The position numbers were made by a program, and so were the translations under genes. A DNA stretch of 64,000 nucleotides. Origin: Candidatus Aquiluna sp. UB-MaderosW2red. GTDB taxonomy: Bacteria > Actinomycetota > Actinomycetes > Actinomycetales > Microbacteriaceae. Position 1 is the stretch's first letter. Each line of letters starts with the position of its first letter. The stretch covers positions 1,116,001 through 1,180,000 of the forward strand of contig NZ_LT627734.1 in assembly GCF_900100865.1 (NCBI RefSeq). The letters are read 5' to 3'. Below are positions 25,189 through 36,247 of the stretch, in pieces. The notes under the pieces were generated by a model, which was not told the DNA's origin, did no database searches, and worked only from the letters and a program-made list of their open reading frames with translations.

Positions 25189-26123
25189 TGAAGCATTTGA
25201 TATCAATCCGCGACCTGACTTCTAAAAGCGCCATTTCACTATTAGACAGCGCTCAGCAACTGTCCATAGTCAACGACCGCGAAGTTAAAAAGTTCCCCGC
25301 ACTAAGAGGCAAAACCGTTGTGAACCTGTTTTTTGAAAATTCCACCAGGACAAGAATTAGCTTCGAGGTGGCCGCCAAGAGACTAAGTGCCGATGTGATT
25401 AATTTCGCGGCCGAAGCCTCGAGCGCTTCTAAGGGTGAGTCCCTAAAGGACACGGCGCAGACTTTGGAGGCACTTGGCGCCGACGCCATCATTCTGCGCC
25501 ATCCGCTATCCGGATCAGCTCACGCACTTGCTAATCGCGGCTGGATTCGAGCGAGCATAATCAACGCTGGCGATGGTACGCATGAACATCCGACCCAAGC
25601 CCTGCTGGATGCCCTAACTCTGCGACAGTGCTTCGGATTGCAAAACGATCTTGCAGGCCTCAAGGTCCTGATTATCGGGGACATCGCACACTCTAGGGTG
25701 GCACGATCAAATATCCTGTTGCTGAATTTACTAGGTGCAAATGTCAGCGTCTCAGGGCCCAGTACCCTGATGCCCGAAGGCCTAGCCGAGCTCGGCGCCA
25801 ATGTAATCCCAAGCTTTGATGAGGCGCTCTCGAAAAAACCAGATGCTCTGATGATGCTCAGGGTTCAAAAGGAGAGAATGAACGGCGACTACTTGCCATC
25901 GGTAAGAGAGTACGCCGCGAATTGGTCACTGAATCTAGAGCGCTTGCAAAGACTTGGCGAGAACGCGGTCATCCTGCACCCTGGCCCCATGAATCGCGGG
26001 CTTGAAATCTCAAGTGCCGCCGCAGACGACCCACGCTCCAAGGTGCTCCAACAAGTTAAAAATGGCTTGGCTGTTCGCATGGCAGTGCTGCACAGACTTC
26101 TTTCGGGTGAGGGTGAGAAATGA
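25188..26123 (+). CDS. pyrB: Aspartate carbamoyltransferase catalytic subunit
   Basis: Joins carbamoyl phosphate and aspartate. The 311-residue protein has the STRTR motif (52-56), LRHPLSG, HPTQALLD (about 132) and the HPGPMNRG loop. No pyrI regulatory subunit follows, as usual for actinobacteria. TAATG junction with pyrR and a 4-base ATGA overlap with pyrC. Confidence 0.96.
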   Translation: MKHLISIRDLTSKSAISLLDSAQQLSIVNDREVKKFPALRGKTVVNLFFENSTRTRISFEVAAKRLSADVINFAAEASSASKGESLKDTAQTLEALGADAIILRHPLSGSAHALANRGWIRASIINAGDGTHEHPTQALLDALTLRQCFGLQNDLAGLKVLIIGDIAHSRVARSNILLLNLLGANVSVSGPSTLMPEGLAELGANVIPSFDEALSKKPDALMMLRVQKERMNGDYLPSVREYAANWSLNLERLQRLGENAVILHPGPMNRGLEISSAAADDPRSKVLQQVKNGLAVRMAVLHRLLSGEGEK

Positions 26124-27394
26124 AAATTATTCTAAAAAATGTGACCCTGCAAAATGGAGAGAGGAGTGACATCGAGATTGAAAATGGCCTGGTCGCGGCA
26201 ATGGGCTCAAGCTCTTCTCGGGGGATTGATTGTTCTGGTCTGATAGCGCTACCTGGTTTTGTAGACATGCACACCCATCTTCGGCAGCCCGGGTTTGAGG
26301 CAAGTGAGACTGTTCTATCAGGATCACGATCCGCAGCAGCCGGAGGTTACACGGCTATTTGCGCGATGGCCAACACCGAACCGGTGGCCGATAATGCGAA
26401 CGTGGTGGAGCGAGTCAGAGAACTTGGATTACAGGCTGGTTACTGTGAGGTGCAGCCAATTGGAGCTGTCACAAAGGGGCTTTTGGGCCTAGAGCTAGCC
26501 GGTATCGGATCGATGGCCAATTCTTTAGCCAAGGTTAAAGTTTTTAGCGATGATGGGTACTGCGTTCACGACCCCCTATTGATGCAACGAGCCCTTGAGT
26601 ACGTAAAACCTTTTGGTGGGCTAATTGCCCAGCACTCTCAGGATCCTCGGCTGACCCCGGGGTCCCAAATGAACGCTGGGGCGCTCGCCACCGAGCTGGG
26701 ACTAAGCGGGTGGCCTAGCGTGGCGGAGGAGTCCATCATTGCGAGGGATGCTCTGCTGGCCGAGCAAACCGGCTCCAGGCTGCACGTTTGCCACCTCACT
26801 ACCGCCGGAGCGGTCGATGTGGTTCGATGGGCAAAAAAGCGAGGCATTAACATAACTGCTGAGGTCACACCACACCATCTAATCCTCACCGAGGAGCTGG
26901 TTCGCGGTTACGACCCTATTTATAAGGTAAATCCGCCACTACGGCGAACCGAGGACACTCTCGCTCTAAAAAAAGCCCTGGTTGATGGCACGATCGATGT
27001 TCTTGGAACCGACCACGCTCCTCATTCGATAGAGAAGAAAGATTGCGAATGGGGTAATGCTGCTTTTGGGATGATTGGTCTTGAAACAGCCGCCAGCGTT
27101 TTGCAGCAGGTATTAATCGAAGAATCCGGTGAAAGTTGGGATCGCTTCGCAAACATTATTAGTTCCAAGCCAGCGGAGCTGGCGCAGCTTAAAAACCAAG
27201 GCAAAATAGGGGTTGGAAGACATGCCAATATTACTTTGATTGATCCAAGCCAAAAAAGACAAATTGGCTCGACCAGTCAATCAAAATCGGTAAACAACCC
27301 GTTTATCGGGTTGGAGCTGCCGGGTGAAATAGTTCACACAATATTTGCGGGTAAATTCACTGTTCGCGATAAACAAATACAGGAGATCAAATGA
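26120..27394 (+). CDS. pyrC: Dihydroorotase, class I
   Basis: Zinc amidohydrolase that cyclises carbamoyl aspartate. The 424-residue protein has the metal pair H51-T-H53 (DMHTHLRQPG), the later metal histidines (AQHSQD, HVCHLTT) and GTDHAPH with the catalytic Asp. ATGA overlaps on both sides (pyrB, and the membrane protein at 27391) suggest coupled translation. Confidence 0.95.
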   Translation: MKIILKNVTLQNGERSDIEIENGLVAAMGSSSSRGIDCSGLIALPGFVDMHTHLRQPGFEASETVLSGSRSAAAGGYTAICAMANTEPVADNANVVERVRELGLQAGYCEVQPIGAVTKGLLGLELAGIGSMANSLAKVKVFSDDGYCVHDPLLMQRALEYVKPFGGLIAQHSQDPRLTPGSQMNAGALATELGLSGWPSVAEESIIARDALLAEQTGSRLHVCHLTTAGAVDVVRWAKKRGINITAEVTPHHLILTEELVRGYDPIYKVNPPLRRTEDTLALKKALVDGTIDVLGTDHAPHSIEKKDCEWGNAAFGMIGLETAASVLQQVLIEESGESWDRFANIISSKPAELAQLKNQGKIGVGRHANITLIDPSQKRQIGSTSQSKSVNNPFIGLELPGEIVHTIFAGKFTVRDKQIQEIK

Positions 27395-27879
27395 TAAGAG
27401 AAGCTATTGGCGTAGCCATGATCTCGATGGTGGCGTTGATCGCGCTCGCAATCTTTCTATCTAACCGCAGGCTTCGAGCCAAGCAGGAGAAGGAGATTTC
27501 CGTGCCGACCGAGTTCGAATCTGGGGAACTGGTAGCGGCTTGTTTTTATGTTTCGACCTGCTTCGAATCGGACCCGTTGAAGCGAGTCTGGGCGCACGGA
27601 TTCGGGCATCGTGGTCAAGTTGAGCTAAGTCTTAGCGCCAATCAACTTGGTTTTAGTCGCAAGGGCGAATCGAGTTTTGGAATACCCCTTGGGGACATAA
27701 GATTCATCGGCACCGCCACAGCAACAATCGACAAGGGGGTCGAAGCTAATGGACTGATCGCGATTCATTGGAATCTCGGGGCTACTCCAGTGATCACAAA
27801 CTTACGGGTTGTCAACCCGAGTGTCAGAAGCGCAACTTTGAAAAAACTCGGCGGTTTGATTGGAGCACCGGATGCATGA
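27391..27879 (+). CDS. Conserved membrane-anchored protein of the pyr operon
   Basis: Protein of 162 residues: one N-terminal membrane span (about 5-24), a basic patch, then a soluble beta-rich domain that resembles small PH-like domains in composition. No catalytic motif seen. A protein of similar size and layout lies between pyrC and carA in mycobacteria (Rv1382), so the position is conserved, but the function is unknown. Overlaps pyrC by 4 and carA by 8 bases. Confidence 0.75.
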   Translation: MIREAIGVAMISMVALIALAIFLSNRRLRAKQEKEISVPTEFESGELVAACFYVSTCFESDPLKRVWAHGFGHRGQVELSLSANQLGFSRKGESSFGIPLGDIRFIGTATATIDKGVEANGLIAIHWNLGATPVITNLRVVNPSVRSATLKKLGGLIGAPDA

Positions 27880-28987
27880 GGCTTATCTAGTTATGGAAAA
27901 TGGCCAGATATTTGTTGGTGAATCTCTTGGAGCTAAGGGTAAAACCCTTGGAGAGTTGGTTTTCTCTACCGGAATGACCGGCTACCAAGAAACCATTACC
28001 GACCCATCATATGCCGGGCAAATAGTTCTGCAGACCTCACCTCACATCGGAATTGTGGGGATGAATCAGCGCGATGCAGAGTCCGACAAAATCTGGGTTG
28101 CAGGATACATTGTGAAAGAACCCTCTCGCATTTCAAGCAACTTTCGAGCCGAAACCACTCTTGAGTTCGAACTCGAGAAATCCGGCGTGGTTGGGATCTC
28201 AAATATCGACACAAGGGCTGTAACGCTACTAATTAGAAATGCAGGAGCGATGCGGGCTGGGATATTTTCCGGTCCAGCCGTCTCATCGGAAACCCAAATG
28301 CTAGCTGAAGTTAGAGAAGCACTCGAGATGAAGGGGAGGCAGCTGAGCGATGTAGTCACCACGCCAAATAGGTATTCAATCCCTGCGGTCGGGACAAAGA
28401 TTGGCGCAGTAGCGATTCTCGATCTCGGGATAAAGCGCTCCACCCTAGAGCACCTAAGCCAAAGGGGATTAGAAATCACCGTTCATCCGGCAAACGTTTC
28501 GGCCGAGGAGCTTTTGAGTGACTCGCCGGATGGGGTGTTTTTCTCAAACGGTCCGGGGGACCCTCAGGCGAGTGACCAGCAGGTCAAGCTTTTGCAAGAG
28601 GTGCTCAGAGCCGGTAAGCCATTTTTTGGGATTTGCTTTGGTAATCAACTTCTTGGACGCGCACTTGGGTTCGAGACTTATAAGTTGCCTTTCGGTCATC
28701 GAGGCATCAACCAGCCCGTTCTTAGAAGCATCAACCAGCGAGTTGAAGTCACCGCACACAACCACGGTTTTGCAGTTCGATTGGAGGGCGATGAAGCGTT
28801 GTCACCAACGGGTTTTGGTCGCGTAGCGGTTTCCCATCGCGCACTCAACGACCAGGTGGTTGAGGGCTTGCAGTGCCTAGACATACCAGCTTTTTCGGTT
28901 CAGTACCACCCGGAAGCTGCGGCCGGTCCCCACGACTCACACTACCTTTTTGACAAGTTCATAAATATGATTAAGGAACACAGTTAA
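27872..28987 (+). CDS. carA: Carbamoyl-phosphate synthase small subunit
   Basis: Glutaminase subunit feeding ammonia to CarB. From ATG 27872 it has 371 residues; GGAG lies 6 bases upstream, and a TTG at 27860 would add four residues. Catalytic C255 (GICFGNQ), H346 and E348 (YHPE) are present, and the N-terminal CPSase domain is complete. Its TAA shares one base with the carB ATG. Confidence 0.96.
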   Translation: MHEAYLVMENGQIFVGESLGAKGKTLGELVFSTGMTGYQETITDPSYAGQIVLQTSPHIGIVGMNQRDAESDKIWVAGYIVKEPSRISSNFRAETTLEFELEKSGVVGISNIDTRAVTLLIRNAGAMRAGIFSGPAVSSETQMLAEVREALEMKGRQLSDVVTTPNRYSIPAVGTKIGAVAILDLGIKRSTLEHLSQRGLEITVHPANVSAEELLSDSPDGVFFSNGPGDPQASDQQVKLLQEVLRAGKPFFGICFGNQLLGRALGFETYKLPFGHRGINQPVLRSINQRVEVTAHNHGFAVRLEGDEALSPTGFGRVAVSHRALNDQVVEGLQCLDIPAFSVQYHPEAAAGPHDSHYLFDKFINMIKEHS

Positions 28988-31900
28988 TGCCAAAACGCGA
29001 GGACATTAAATCAGTTTTAGTAATTGGCTCCGGACCAATTGTCATAGGACAAGCATGCGAGTTTGACTACTCGGGCACACAGGCTTGCCGCGTATTACGC
29101 GAAGAAGGGATCAGGGTCATACTGATTAACTCGAACCCGGCCACCATCATGACGGACCCCGATTTCGCCGATGCAACCTATATCGAACCAATCACCCCCG
29201 AGGTTATTGAGGCTATTTTAGAAAAAGAAAGGCCGGATGCGATTTTGCCAACCCTTGGTGGCCAGACCGCGCTCAACGCGGCAATGGCACTTCATGCTCG
29301 CGGATCACTCGAAAAATATAATGTTGAACTAATTGGTGCAAATGTCGCGGCCATAAATGCCGGTGAAGATCGCCAAGCTTTTAAACAGCTCGTGCTCGCC
29401 GCCGGAGCTGATGTGGCAAAAAGCGCTATTGCGCGCACCGTGGATGATTGCCTAGAGGCCGCCGCAATGCTCGGCTACCCGCTGGTAGTTCGGCCGTCAT
29501 TCACCATGGGTGGGCTCGGGTCCGGAATCGCCTATGACGAAAAGGATCTTCGCAGGATCGCGGGAGCGGGGATTCAAGCGTCTCCGACCAGCGAGGTGCT
29601 CTTAGAAGAATCGATATTGGGATGGAAAGAGTTCGAGCTAGAAATGATGCGCGACACAAACGACAACACGGTTGTGGTTTGTTCCATCGAGAACTTTGAC
29701 CCAGTAGGGGTGCACACCGGGGACTCAATCACCGTGGCCCCCGCTTTGACGCTGACCGACCGCGAGTATCAAAACATGCGTGATGTTGGCATCGAGATTA
29801 TTCGAGCGGTTGGTGTAGACACCGGTGGTTGCAACATTCAGTTCGCGGTGGATCCGGCAGATGGGCGTCTTGTGGTTATCGAGATGAACCCAAGGGTATC
29901 GAGGTCCTCCGCACTAGCGTCCAAGGCCACCGGATTTCCAATTGCCAAAATTGCCGCCAAACTAGCAATTGGTTACACCCTCGACGAAATCCCAAATGAC
30001 ATTACCGGAGTAACTCCAGCTAGTTTCGAACCCAGCCTTGACTATGTCGTGGTCAAGGTTCCCCGTTTCGCATTTGAGAAGTTCCCCGCAGCCGACACAA
30101 CCCTGACCACCACAATGAAAAGCGTCGGGGAGGCAATGGCCATTGGCCGCACTTTTACCCAGGCTCTACAAAAAGCACTTCGTTCTCTGGAAAAGCGCGG
30201 GAGCTCATTCCATTTTGGGAGTGAGACTCGTTCGGTCGAAGAGCTTCTGGCCCTAATGAGTAGGCCAACTGATGAGCGAGTGGTGCAGGTTCAGCAGGCC
30301 CTTTATAAGGGCGCGAGCGCTGAGCAGGTTTTCGAGGCGACAAAAATCGACCCGTGGTTCATCGATCAAATAGTCCTTATTAATGAGATTGCGACCTTTG
30401 TCAAAGCTGCCCCAGAACTTGATAGAAAAACACTCAAAAAGGCAAAAGAGCACGGTTTCTCTGATCTGCAAATAGCACAGCTCAGGGGGCTCAGCGAGAT
30501 TCAGGTGCAAAAACTTAGACATGAGCTAAATCTCAGGCCGGTATATAAAACGGTAGATACCTGTGCCGGTGAGTTTCCAGCCTTGACTCCTTATCACTAC
30601 AGCTCTTATGAACAGCAAAGTGAAGTGGTGCCTTCTAACCAAAAAAAGATTGTGATCTTGGGAAGTGGACCCAACCGGATTGGTCAGGGCATTGAGTTTG
30701 ACTACTCTTGCGTGCACGCTGCATTTGCTCTTGGAGATGCCGGCTACGAAACAATCATGATTAACTGCAATCCTGAAACAGTGTCAACAGACTATGACAC
30801 TTCGGACCGACTCTATTTTGAACCGCTCACCCTGGAGGATGTGCTCGAGGTGATTCACGCCGAATCCCAATCTGGAGAACTTCTAGGTGTAATTGTGCAA
30901 CTAGGCGGACAGACGGCACTTGGTCTTGCCAAGGGCCTCGAAGCCGCAGGAGTGCCCATTTTAGGAACCACGCCTGAGAACATCGATCGAGCCGAGGAGC
31001 GCGGTCAATTTCAGAAGATTCTTGACGCGGCGGGGCTCCGCGCTCCAGCTAATGGCATGGCCACCAACCTCGATGAGGCAATCGCCGTAGCGAACCGAAT
31101 CGGTTACCCGGTATTGGTCAGACCAAGCTTTGTACTTGGTGGTCGAGGCATGGAAATCGTTTATGACCAAAGCGGTCTCGATGGTTACTTCGAAAGAATT
31201 GCGAAGCACGCTCTAGTAGATATGGAGCATCCATTACTAGTAGACCGCTTCTTGGATGACGCGATTGAGATAGACATCGACGCCATCTACGATGGCCACC
31301 AGCTTTACGTCGGCGGCATCATGGAGCACATAGAAGAAGCCGGCATTCACTCCGGTGACTCGAGCTGCACCCTACCCCCAATAACCTTGAGCGACTCCCA
31401 GCTTCACAGAGTCGCTGACGCAACCGAACGGATTGCCAAAGGTCTAAACGTAAAAGGGCTGCTCAACGTTCAGTTCGCACTAGCGGCTGACGTTCTTTAT
31501 GTGTTAGAAGCCAACCCCAGGGCCTCGCGAACCGTACCTTTTGTATCAAAAGCGCTTGGAATCACTCTTGCCAAAGCCGCAGCCCTGGTAATGGCTGGAA
31601 CAACCATTGCGGAAATCGTAAAAGCTGGCGGATTACCCTTGGTGGATGGAAGAGACCTACCCGCCGGCACCCCAATCTCGGTAAAAGAGGCCGTTCTGCC
31701 TTTTAAGCGCTTTGCAACAAGTGATGGAAGATTTGTGGATTCGCTTTTGGGCCCCGAGATGCGTTCAACTGGAGAGGTCATGGGCATCGATTCCGACTTC
31801 CCAACTGCATTCGCCAAATCCCAAGCCGCCGCCGGCTCGGCACTTCCAATTAGCGGGACGGTATTTGTGTCCGTAGCCGATCGGGATAAGCCGCAAGCCC

Positions 31901-32280
31901 TGCTTCCCGTCAGAAGACTCGCTCAGCTTGGATATCGCATTCTTGCGACAAGCGGCACGGCCAAGCTTTTAGCCAGACATGGGATCAAGGCCGAAGCGGT
32001 GGTCAAGCACTCAGAAGCGACTACCGGAGTTCGTTCCATTGTGGACATGATCACCGCCGGTGAGGTTGATGTCGTGGTGAACACCCCCTCTGGTGCAAAT
32101 GCCAGAGTTGACGGCTATGAAATCCGGGCTGCAACAACAGCCGCGGATCGGCCGATATTCACAACCGTGGCCCAACTAAGCGCGGCAATAGGTTCATTTG
32201 AAGTCGTTCGTGAAGGAAAATTTAGAGTGAAGTCGCTGCAGGAACACTCATTAGATCGCCAGGCTCTAACTAATGGTTAG
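28987..32280 (+). CDS. carB: Carbamoyl-phosphate synthase large subunit
   Basis: Makes carbamoyl phosphate from bicarbonate, ammonia and two ATP, for both pyrimidines and arginine. The 1097-residue protein has two ATP-grasp halves (each with a GSGPxxIGQGxEFDYS-like start: [13 protein letters not shown] near residue 18 and [12 protein letters not shown] near 564) and a C-terminal MGS-like allosteric domain (about 955-1075). Overlaps pyrF by 8 bases. Confidence 0.97.
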   Translation: MPKREDIKSVLVIGSGPIVIGQACEFDYSGTQACRVLREEGIRVILINSNPATIMTDPDFADATYIEPITPEVIEAILEKERPDAILPTLGGQTALNAAMALHARGSLEKYNVELIGANVAAINAGEDRQAFKQLVLAAGADVAKSAIARTVDDCLEAAAMLGYPLVVRPSFTMGGLGSGIAYDEKDLRRIAGAGIQASPTSEVLLEESILGWKEFELEMMRDTNDNTVVVCSIENFDPVGVHTGDSITVAPALTLTDREYQNMRDVGIEIIRAVGVDTGGCNIQFAVDPADGRLVVIEMNPRVSRSSALASKATGFPIAKIAAKLAIGYTLDEIPNDITGVTPASFEPSLDYVVVKVPRFAFEKFPAADTTLTTTMKSVGEAMAIGRTFTQALQKALRSLEKRGSSFHFGSETRSVEELLALMSRPTDERVVQVQQALYKGASAEQVFEATKIDPWFIDQIVLINEIATFVKAAPELDRKTLKKAKEHGFSDLQIAQLRGLSEIQVQKLRHELNLRPVYKTVDTCAGEFPALTPYHYSSYEQQSEVVPSNQKKIVILGSGPNRIGQGIEFDYSCVHAAFALGDAGYETIMINCNPETVSTDYDTSDRLYFEPLTLEDVLEVIHAESQSGELLGVIVQLGGQTALGLAKGLEAAGVPILGTTPENIDRAEERGQFQKILDAAGLRAPANGMATNLDEAIAVANRIGYPVLVRPSFVLGGRGMEIVYDQSGLDGYFERIAKHALVDMEHPLLVDRFLDDAIEIDIDAIYDGHQLYVGGIMEHIEEAGIHSGDSSCTLPPITLSDSQLHRVADATERIAKGLNVKGLLNVQFALAADVLYVLEANPRASRTVPFVSKALGITLAKAAALVMAGTTIAEIVKAGGLPLVDGRDLPAGTPISVKEAVLPFKRFATSDGRFVDSLLGPEMRSTGEVMGIDSDFPTAFAKSQAAAGSALPISGTVFVSVADRDKPQALLPVRRLAQLGYRILATSGTAKLLARHGIKAEAVVKHSEATTGVRSIVDMITAGEVDVVVNTPSGANARVDGYEIRAATTAADRPIFTTVAQLSAAIGSFEVVREGKFRVKSLQEHSLDRQALTNG

Positions 32281-33079
32281 CTTCATGGATCGGCTGATTG
32301 CGATTTTTACGAGCCACTCTCAACTCTGCGTAGGGATTGACCCAAGCGATTCTGAGCTTGAAAACTGGGATCTGCTGAACAGCGCCGTGGGGGCAAGAGA
32401 GTACGGCTTTCGCATTGTTGATGCCGCTAGCGGTCAGGTCGGCATGGTCAAGCCGCAAGTTAGTTTTTTTGAGCGCTTTGGTTCTGCCGGATATTTGGCC
32501 TTGGAAGAAGTTCTGATTCGCGCAAGGCAAGCGGACCTCTTAGTCATTGCCGATGCCAAGCGCGGAGACATCGGTTCAACAATGTTTGGTTACGCCCAGG
32601 CTTGGTTCGGCGATGATTCGCCACTTCGATCTGACGCTCTGACGGTCTCTGGTTATTTGGGGCCCAGCTCGCTTTTGGAGACATTGGATTATGCGCGGGA
32701 CGTGAACGGGGGGTTATTCATGCTCGCAGCCACCAGCAATCCCGAGGCGAAGGAGGTCCAGAGTGCACAAATTAATGGCGAATCAGTGGCCTCCAGCGTG
32801 ATTCGTGCCGCTCAGAGGCTGGGAAATGGTGATTTAGGAGTCGTGATTGGAGCCACGCAGAATTTTGCCGAGTTGGGAATCGAGTTTCTAAAAACTGAGG
32901 ACATTCAAGTCCCCATCTTGGCCCCGGGATTCGGGACACAGGGTGGGAATTTGGAAAATCTAAAAAAGATTTTCGGTGCTAGTAGCCCAAGAGTCGTCGC
33001 CAATGTCTCCAGAGACATTACTCAACACGGCATCGCGGGCCTCTCAGATCAGATTAAACAGCATAGGGACAGGCTGTGA
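32273..33079 (+). CDS. pyrF: Orotidine 5'-phosphate decarboxylase, type 2
   Basis: Final step to UMP. The 268-residue protein belongs to the longer type 2 family; the catalytic set is D94-A-K96-R-G-D99. ATG 32273 overlaps the carB stop by 8 bases; an in-frame ATG at 32285 is possible. pyrD and pyrE/pyrG are not in the window. It overlaps gmk by 4 bases, leaving no room for mihF, which many actinobacteria carry here. Confidence 0.94.
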   Translation: MVSFMDRLIAIFTSHSQLCVGIDPSDSELENWDLLNSAVGAREYGFRIVDAASGQVGMVKPQVSFFERFGSAGYLALEEVLIRARQADLLVIADAKRGDIGSTMFGYAQAWFGDDSPLRSDALTVSGYLGPSSLLETLDYARDVNGGLFMLAATSNPEAKEVQSAQINGESVASSVIRAAQRLGNGDLGVVIGATQNFAELGIEFLKTEDIQVPILAPGFGTQGGNLENLKKIFGASSPRVVANVSRDITQHGIAGLSDQIKQHRDRL

Positions 33080-33636
33080 GTCTGGTTGTTCTGGCAGGAC
33101 CGGCCGGGGTGGGTAAGGGCACGCTGGTGAACTACATTCTTGAACATGAGGCAGACTTCATGCTTTCCATTTCCGCTACTACTCGCGGACCAAGACCCGG
33201 TGAGACCGATGGGGTCCAGTATCAATTCATCGATAAGCCGGAATTTGAAAAGCTCATTAAAAACAATCAATTGCTTGAATACGCAACTGTTCATAACGAT
33301 AACTACTATGGCACTCCGCTAGAAGAGCTAACTCGTGCCAAGGCTTTGGATAAGCACCTATTGCTCGAGATCGACCTGCAGGGCGCCAGGCAGATAAAAA
33401 ATCGCATCCCAGAAGCGCTGACTATTTTTATCTCCCCTCCAAGCTGGGAGGAGCTCGAAACTAGATTACGCAACCGCGCTACCGAGACAGAAGCTCAGAT
33501 TCAAACTAGACTGTTGACTGCTCGCACGGAATTATTGGCTGCGGGGGAATTTGATCACCAATTGACCAACTCAAATCTGGAGCAATGCGCCCTAGAGATT
33601 ATTGAATTGGTCAGAGAATCTGAAAGAGGAAACTAA
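33076..33636 (+). CDS. gmk: Guanylate kinase
   Basis: Phosphorylates GMP to GDP. The 186-residue protein has the P-loop GPAGVGKGT (8-16), the GMP-binding TTRGPRPGE and the YGTP segment. GTG start inside the pyrF stop (GTGA). The N-terminus is short and begins almost at the P-loop. gmk-rpoZ-coaBC-metK is a common actinobacterial order. Confidence 0.96.
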   Translation: MSLVVLAGPAGVGKGTLVNYILEHEADFMLSISATTRGPRPGETDGVQYQFIDKPEFEKLIKNNQLLEYATVHNDNYYGTPLEELTRAKALDKHLLLEIDLQGARQIKNRIPEALTIFISPPSWEELETRLRNRATETEAQIQTRLLTARTELLAAGEFDHQLTNSNLEQCALEIIELVRESERGN

Positions 33637-33887
33637 TGCAAAAGCTTGAAGGAATTGTCTCACCACCAATCGACGAGCTGTTGGAGAAAGTTGGCTCCAA
33701 CTACGAGCTGGTGATCTTCGCCTCAAAGCGGGCCAGACAGATCAACGAGTACTACAGCGCGTTGCATGAAGGAAGCCTGTTCAACTTCGTAGGACCCCTG
33801 GTGGATTCCAGCATTGACGATAAGCCGTTGAGCATTGCGCTTCACGAAATATTCGCCAATAAGTTAGTCCAGAACAAAAACGACTAG
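33636..33887 (+). CDS. rpoZ: RNA polymerase omega subunit
   Basis: Omega helps assemble RNA polymerase. The 83-residue protein has the conserved core [21 protein letters not shown] junction with gmk. Its nine-base gap to coaBC contains TAGGTA, not a good -10. Confidence 0.92.
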   Translation: MQKLEGIVSPPIDELLEKVGSNYELVIFASKRARQINEYYSALHEGSLFNFVGPLVDSSIDDKPLSIALHEIFANKLVQNKND

Positions 33888-33896
33888 GTAATTTAA

Positions 33897-35036
33897 TTGC
33901 GCATTCTGCTTGGCATCACCGGTGGAATAGCGGCCTATAAAGCTGCCAACTTAATTCGAGCTTTTGGAGAATTGGGCCATGAAGTTGAGGTTGTTCCAAC
34001 CCAAAATGCATTGAGATTTGTAGGTTTACCGACTCTCGAATCGCTTTCCGGGAACAAAATCGACATTGACATGTATCACGATGTGTCCGAGGTGCGCCAC
34101 GTTGAGCTTGGCACCCAAGCCGATTTGATCGTCATCGCCCCAGCCACAGCGTCTTTTATGGCGAGGTTAGCTGCTGGGATTGCCGATGACCTGCTACTGA
34201 ATGCAATACTCGCCTCCAACGCCCCGATTGTAATTTGCCCGGCAATGCACACTGGAATGTGGCTCAACGCTGCGACTCAACAAAACGTAGAAACCCTCAG
34301 TTCCAGGGGCATCAGAGTCATGCCCCCTGCCGCTGGGCGATTAACTGGCAAAGACTCGGGAGCCGGCAGGCTACCTGAGACTCAAGACATCCTGGAATTC
34401 ATATTTAAAGAACAACGACTCTCTGGTAAATCTGTGACCGTAACCGCAGGCGGGACCAGAGAACCAATTGATGCGGTGCGCTTTATAGGAAATGCATCAT
34501 CGGGTCAAATGGGGGTTGCACTTGCCACAGCCGCCTTGGATCAAGGCGCTAGTGTCACGCTAATCGCTTGCAACCTAGAGATTCCAACCCCCAAAGGCGT
34601 CACTGTGGTTGAGGCTGGCACCGTTGTTGAACTTCAAGTGGCCATGGACAGAAAAACTGATGTCCTAATCATGGCCGCAGCGGTTAGTGACTTTCGAGTT
34701 GCTGAGCCCCACGCCGGGAAACTAAGTCGCTCGGCTGGGATGACACTCAAGTTGGTTCCAACCGAGGATCTGGTTGCGGGTTTTGCTAAAAAGTATCCAG
34801 AGACATTGACGATTGGGTTCGCTCTTTCGGAAAGCGCGGGCGAAGAGCTTATTGAGGTGGCGAGGGAGAAACTTAGACTCAAGGGGATCTGTGTTGTGAT
34901 TGGTAATTCGCTGTCAGCTCTTAATTCATCGGAAACGCAAGTGCAATATGTCACTCAGAAAGAATCGACTTACTTTCACGGCCCAAAAAGGCTCGTAGCC
35001 CAATCGATAATAACTAAGATTTCAGAAGCACTTTAG
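33897..35036 (+). CDS. coaBC: Phosphopantothenoylcysteine decarboxylase / phosphopantothenate-cysteine ligase
   Basis: Bifunctional coenzyme A enzyme. N-terminal flavin decarboxylase (about 1-175) with GITGGIAAYKA, the ATASFMARLAAGIADDLL segment and PAMHTGMW; C-terminal ligase (about 180-379) with VTAGGTREPIDAVRFIGN and AAVSDF. TTG start, 379 residues, weak Shine-Dalgarno. coaE lies far downstream in the same window. Confidence 0.94.
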   Translation: MRILLGITGGIAAYKAANLIRAFGELGHEVEVVPTQNALRFVGLPTLESLSGNKIDIDMYHDVSEVRHVELGTQADLIVIAPATASFMARLAAGIADDLLLNAILASNAPIVICPAMHTGMWLNAATQQNVETLSSRGIRVMPPAAGRLTGKDSGAGRLPETQDILEFIFKEQRLSGKSVTVTAGGTREPIDAVRFIGNASSGQMGVALATAALDQGASVTLIACNLEIPTPKGVTVVEAGTVVELQVAMDRKTDVLIMAAAVSDFRVAEPHAGKLSRSAGMTLKLVPTEDLVAGFAKKYPETLTIGFALSESAGEELIEVAREKLRLKGICVVIGNSLSALNSSETQVQYVTQKESTYFHGPKRLVAQSIITKISEAL

Positions 35037-35046
35037 GGTCATAAGG

Positions 35047-35052
35047 TAAAGT
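35047..35052 (+). promoter_or_regulatory. metK -10, leaderless type
   Basis: TAAAGT ends 7 bases before the metK ATG, and no Shine-Dalgarno lies between. The spacing places the start point at or next to the A of ATG. Confidence 0.5.
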
Positions 35053-35059
35053 TTGGGAC

Positions 35060-36247
35060 ATGACGCTACGAACCTTTACCTCTGAATCAGTAACCGAAGG
35101 CCACCCCGACAAGATCTGTGATCAAATCAGTGACACTATCTTGGATGCCATGCTCGAGCAGGACCCAAACGCCAGAGTTGCGGTTGAGACCTTGGTCACG
35201 ACAGGGCTAGTTCATATTGCTGGCGAAGTTACAACCTCTGGCTACGTCGAGATTCCCCAGCTGGTGCGTCAGAAGCTGCTGGAGATTGGCTACAACTCAT
35301 CTGAGGTTGGCTTTGATGGAAACTCCTGTGGGGTCTCGGTGTCGATCGGAGCGCAATCTCCTGACATCGCGGGCGGTGTAGATCAGGCCTTGGAGTTTCG
35401 CTCGGGCAACATGGATTCCGATAACCTGCTCGGCGCAGGGGATCAGGGCATGATGTTTGGTTATGCAACCAACGAGAGCGCAACTCTCATGCCAATGCCA
35501 ATTTTGCTCTCCCACAAAATAACTCAGGCGCTGGCAAATTTGCGAAAAGAGCTCAATAACGGAGTTCTCAGGCCCGATGGCAAGGCCCAAGTTTCGGTGA
35601 ACTATGACGGAGCAGTTCCAGTTTCGATCGACACGGTAGTTTTATCAACCCAGCACCATCAGGATGCGACACAAGAAGATCTGGCAAACCTAGTATTAGA
35701 CCGCGTTATTCGACCGGTACTCAAAGAATCCGGTTTAGATCACCAGGACACTAAGTTCATCATCAATCCTTCCGGTCGCTTTGTGTTGGGCGGACCCCAA
35801 GGGGATGCTGGCCTCACGGGAAGAAAAATAATCGTTGACACCTACGGGGGAATGTCTCGACATGGCGGTGGAGCGTTCAGTGGCAAGGACCCCTCGAAGG
35901 TGGATCGCTCTGCTGCCTACGCGATGCGCTGGGTGGCCAAAAACATAGTGGCCGCGGAATTGGCAGACCGAGTGGAAATTCAGGTCGCTTACGCAATCGG
36001 AGTTGCCAAGCCGGTCGCAGTCTTTGTGGAAACCTTTGGGACTGAGCACACCGAGCTTGAAAGTATCGAACGGGCTGTCTTGGAAGTGTTTGACCTAAGG
36101 CCAGCCGCAATAATCAGAGAGCTCGATCTTCGCCGTCCGATCTACGCAAAAACCGCAACTTACGGCCACTTCGGCAGAGAATTACCGGAATTCAGTTGGG
36201 AAAAAACTGATCGGGCTGCGGCACTGCGCGAGGCCGCGGGTCGATAG
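35060..36247 (+). CDS. metK: S-adenosylmethionine synthetase
   Basis: Makes SAM from methionine and ATP. The 395-residue protein has [18 protein letters not shown] at the N-terminus, [12 protein letters not shown] and [19 protein letters not shown]. Likely leaderless from TAAAGT. priA starts with TTG directly at its stop. Confidence 0.97.
   Translation: MTLRTFTSESVTEGHPDKICDQISDTILDAMLEQDPNARVAVETLVTTGLVHIAGEVTTSGYVEIPQLVRQKLLEIGYNSSEVGFDGNSCGVSVSIGAQSPDIAGGVDQALEFRSGNMDSDNLLGAGDQGMMFGYATNESATLMPMPILLSHKITQALANLRKELNNGVLRPDGKAQVSVNYDGAVPVSIDTVVLSTQHHQDATQEDLANLVLDRVIRPVLKESGLDHQDTKFIINPSGRFVLGGPQGDAGLTGRKIIVDTYGGMSRHGGGAFSGKDPSKVDRSAAYAMRWVAKNIVAAELADRVEIQVAYAIGVAKPVAVFVETFGTEHTELESIERAVLEVFDLRPAAIIRELDLRRPIYAKTATYGHFGRELPEFSWEKTDRAAALREAAGR

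Noticed and set aside
28066-28479. 137-codon open frame antisense to carA
   Set aside because: Lies entirely inside carA and shows no domain; explained by codon bias of the real gene.
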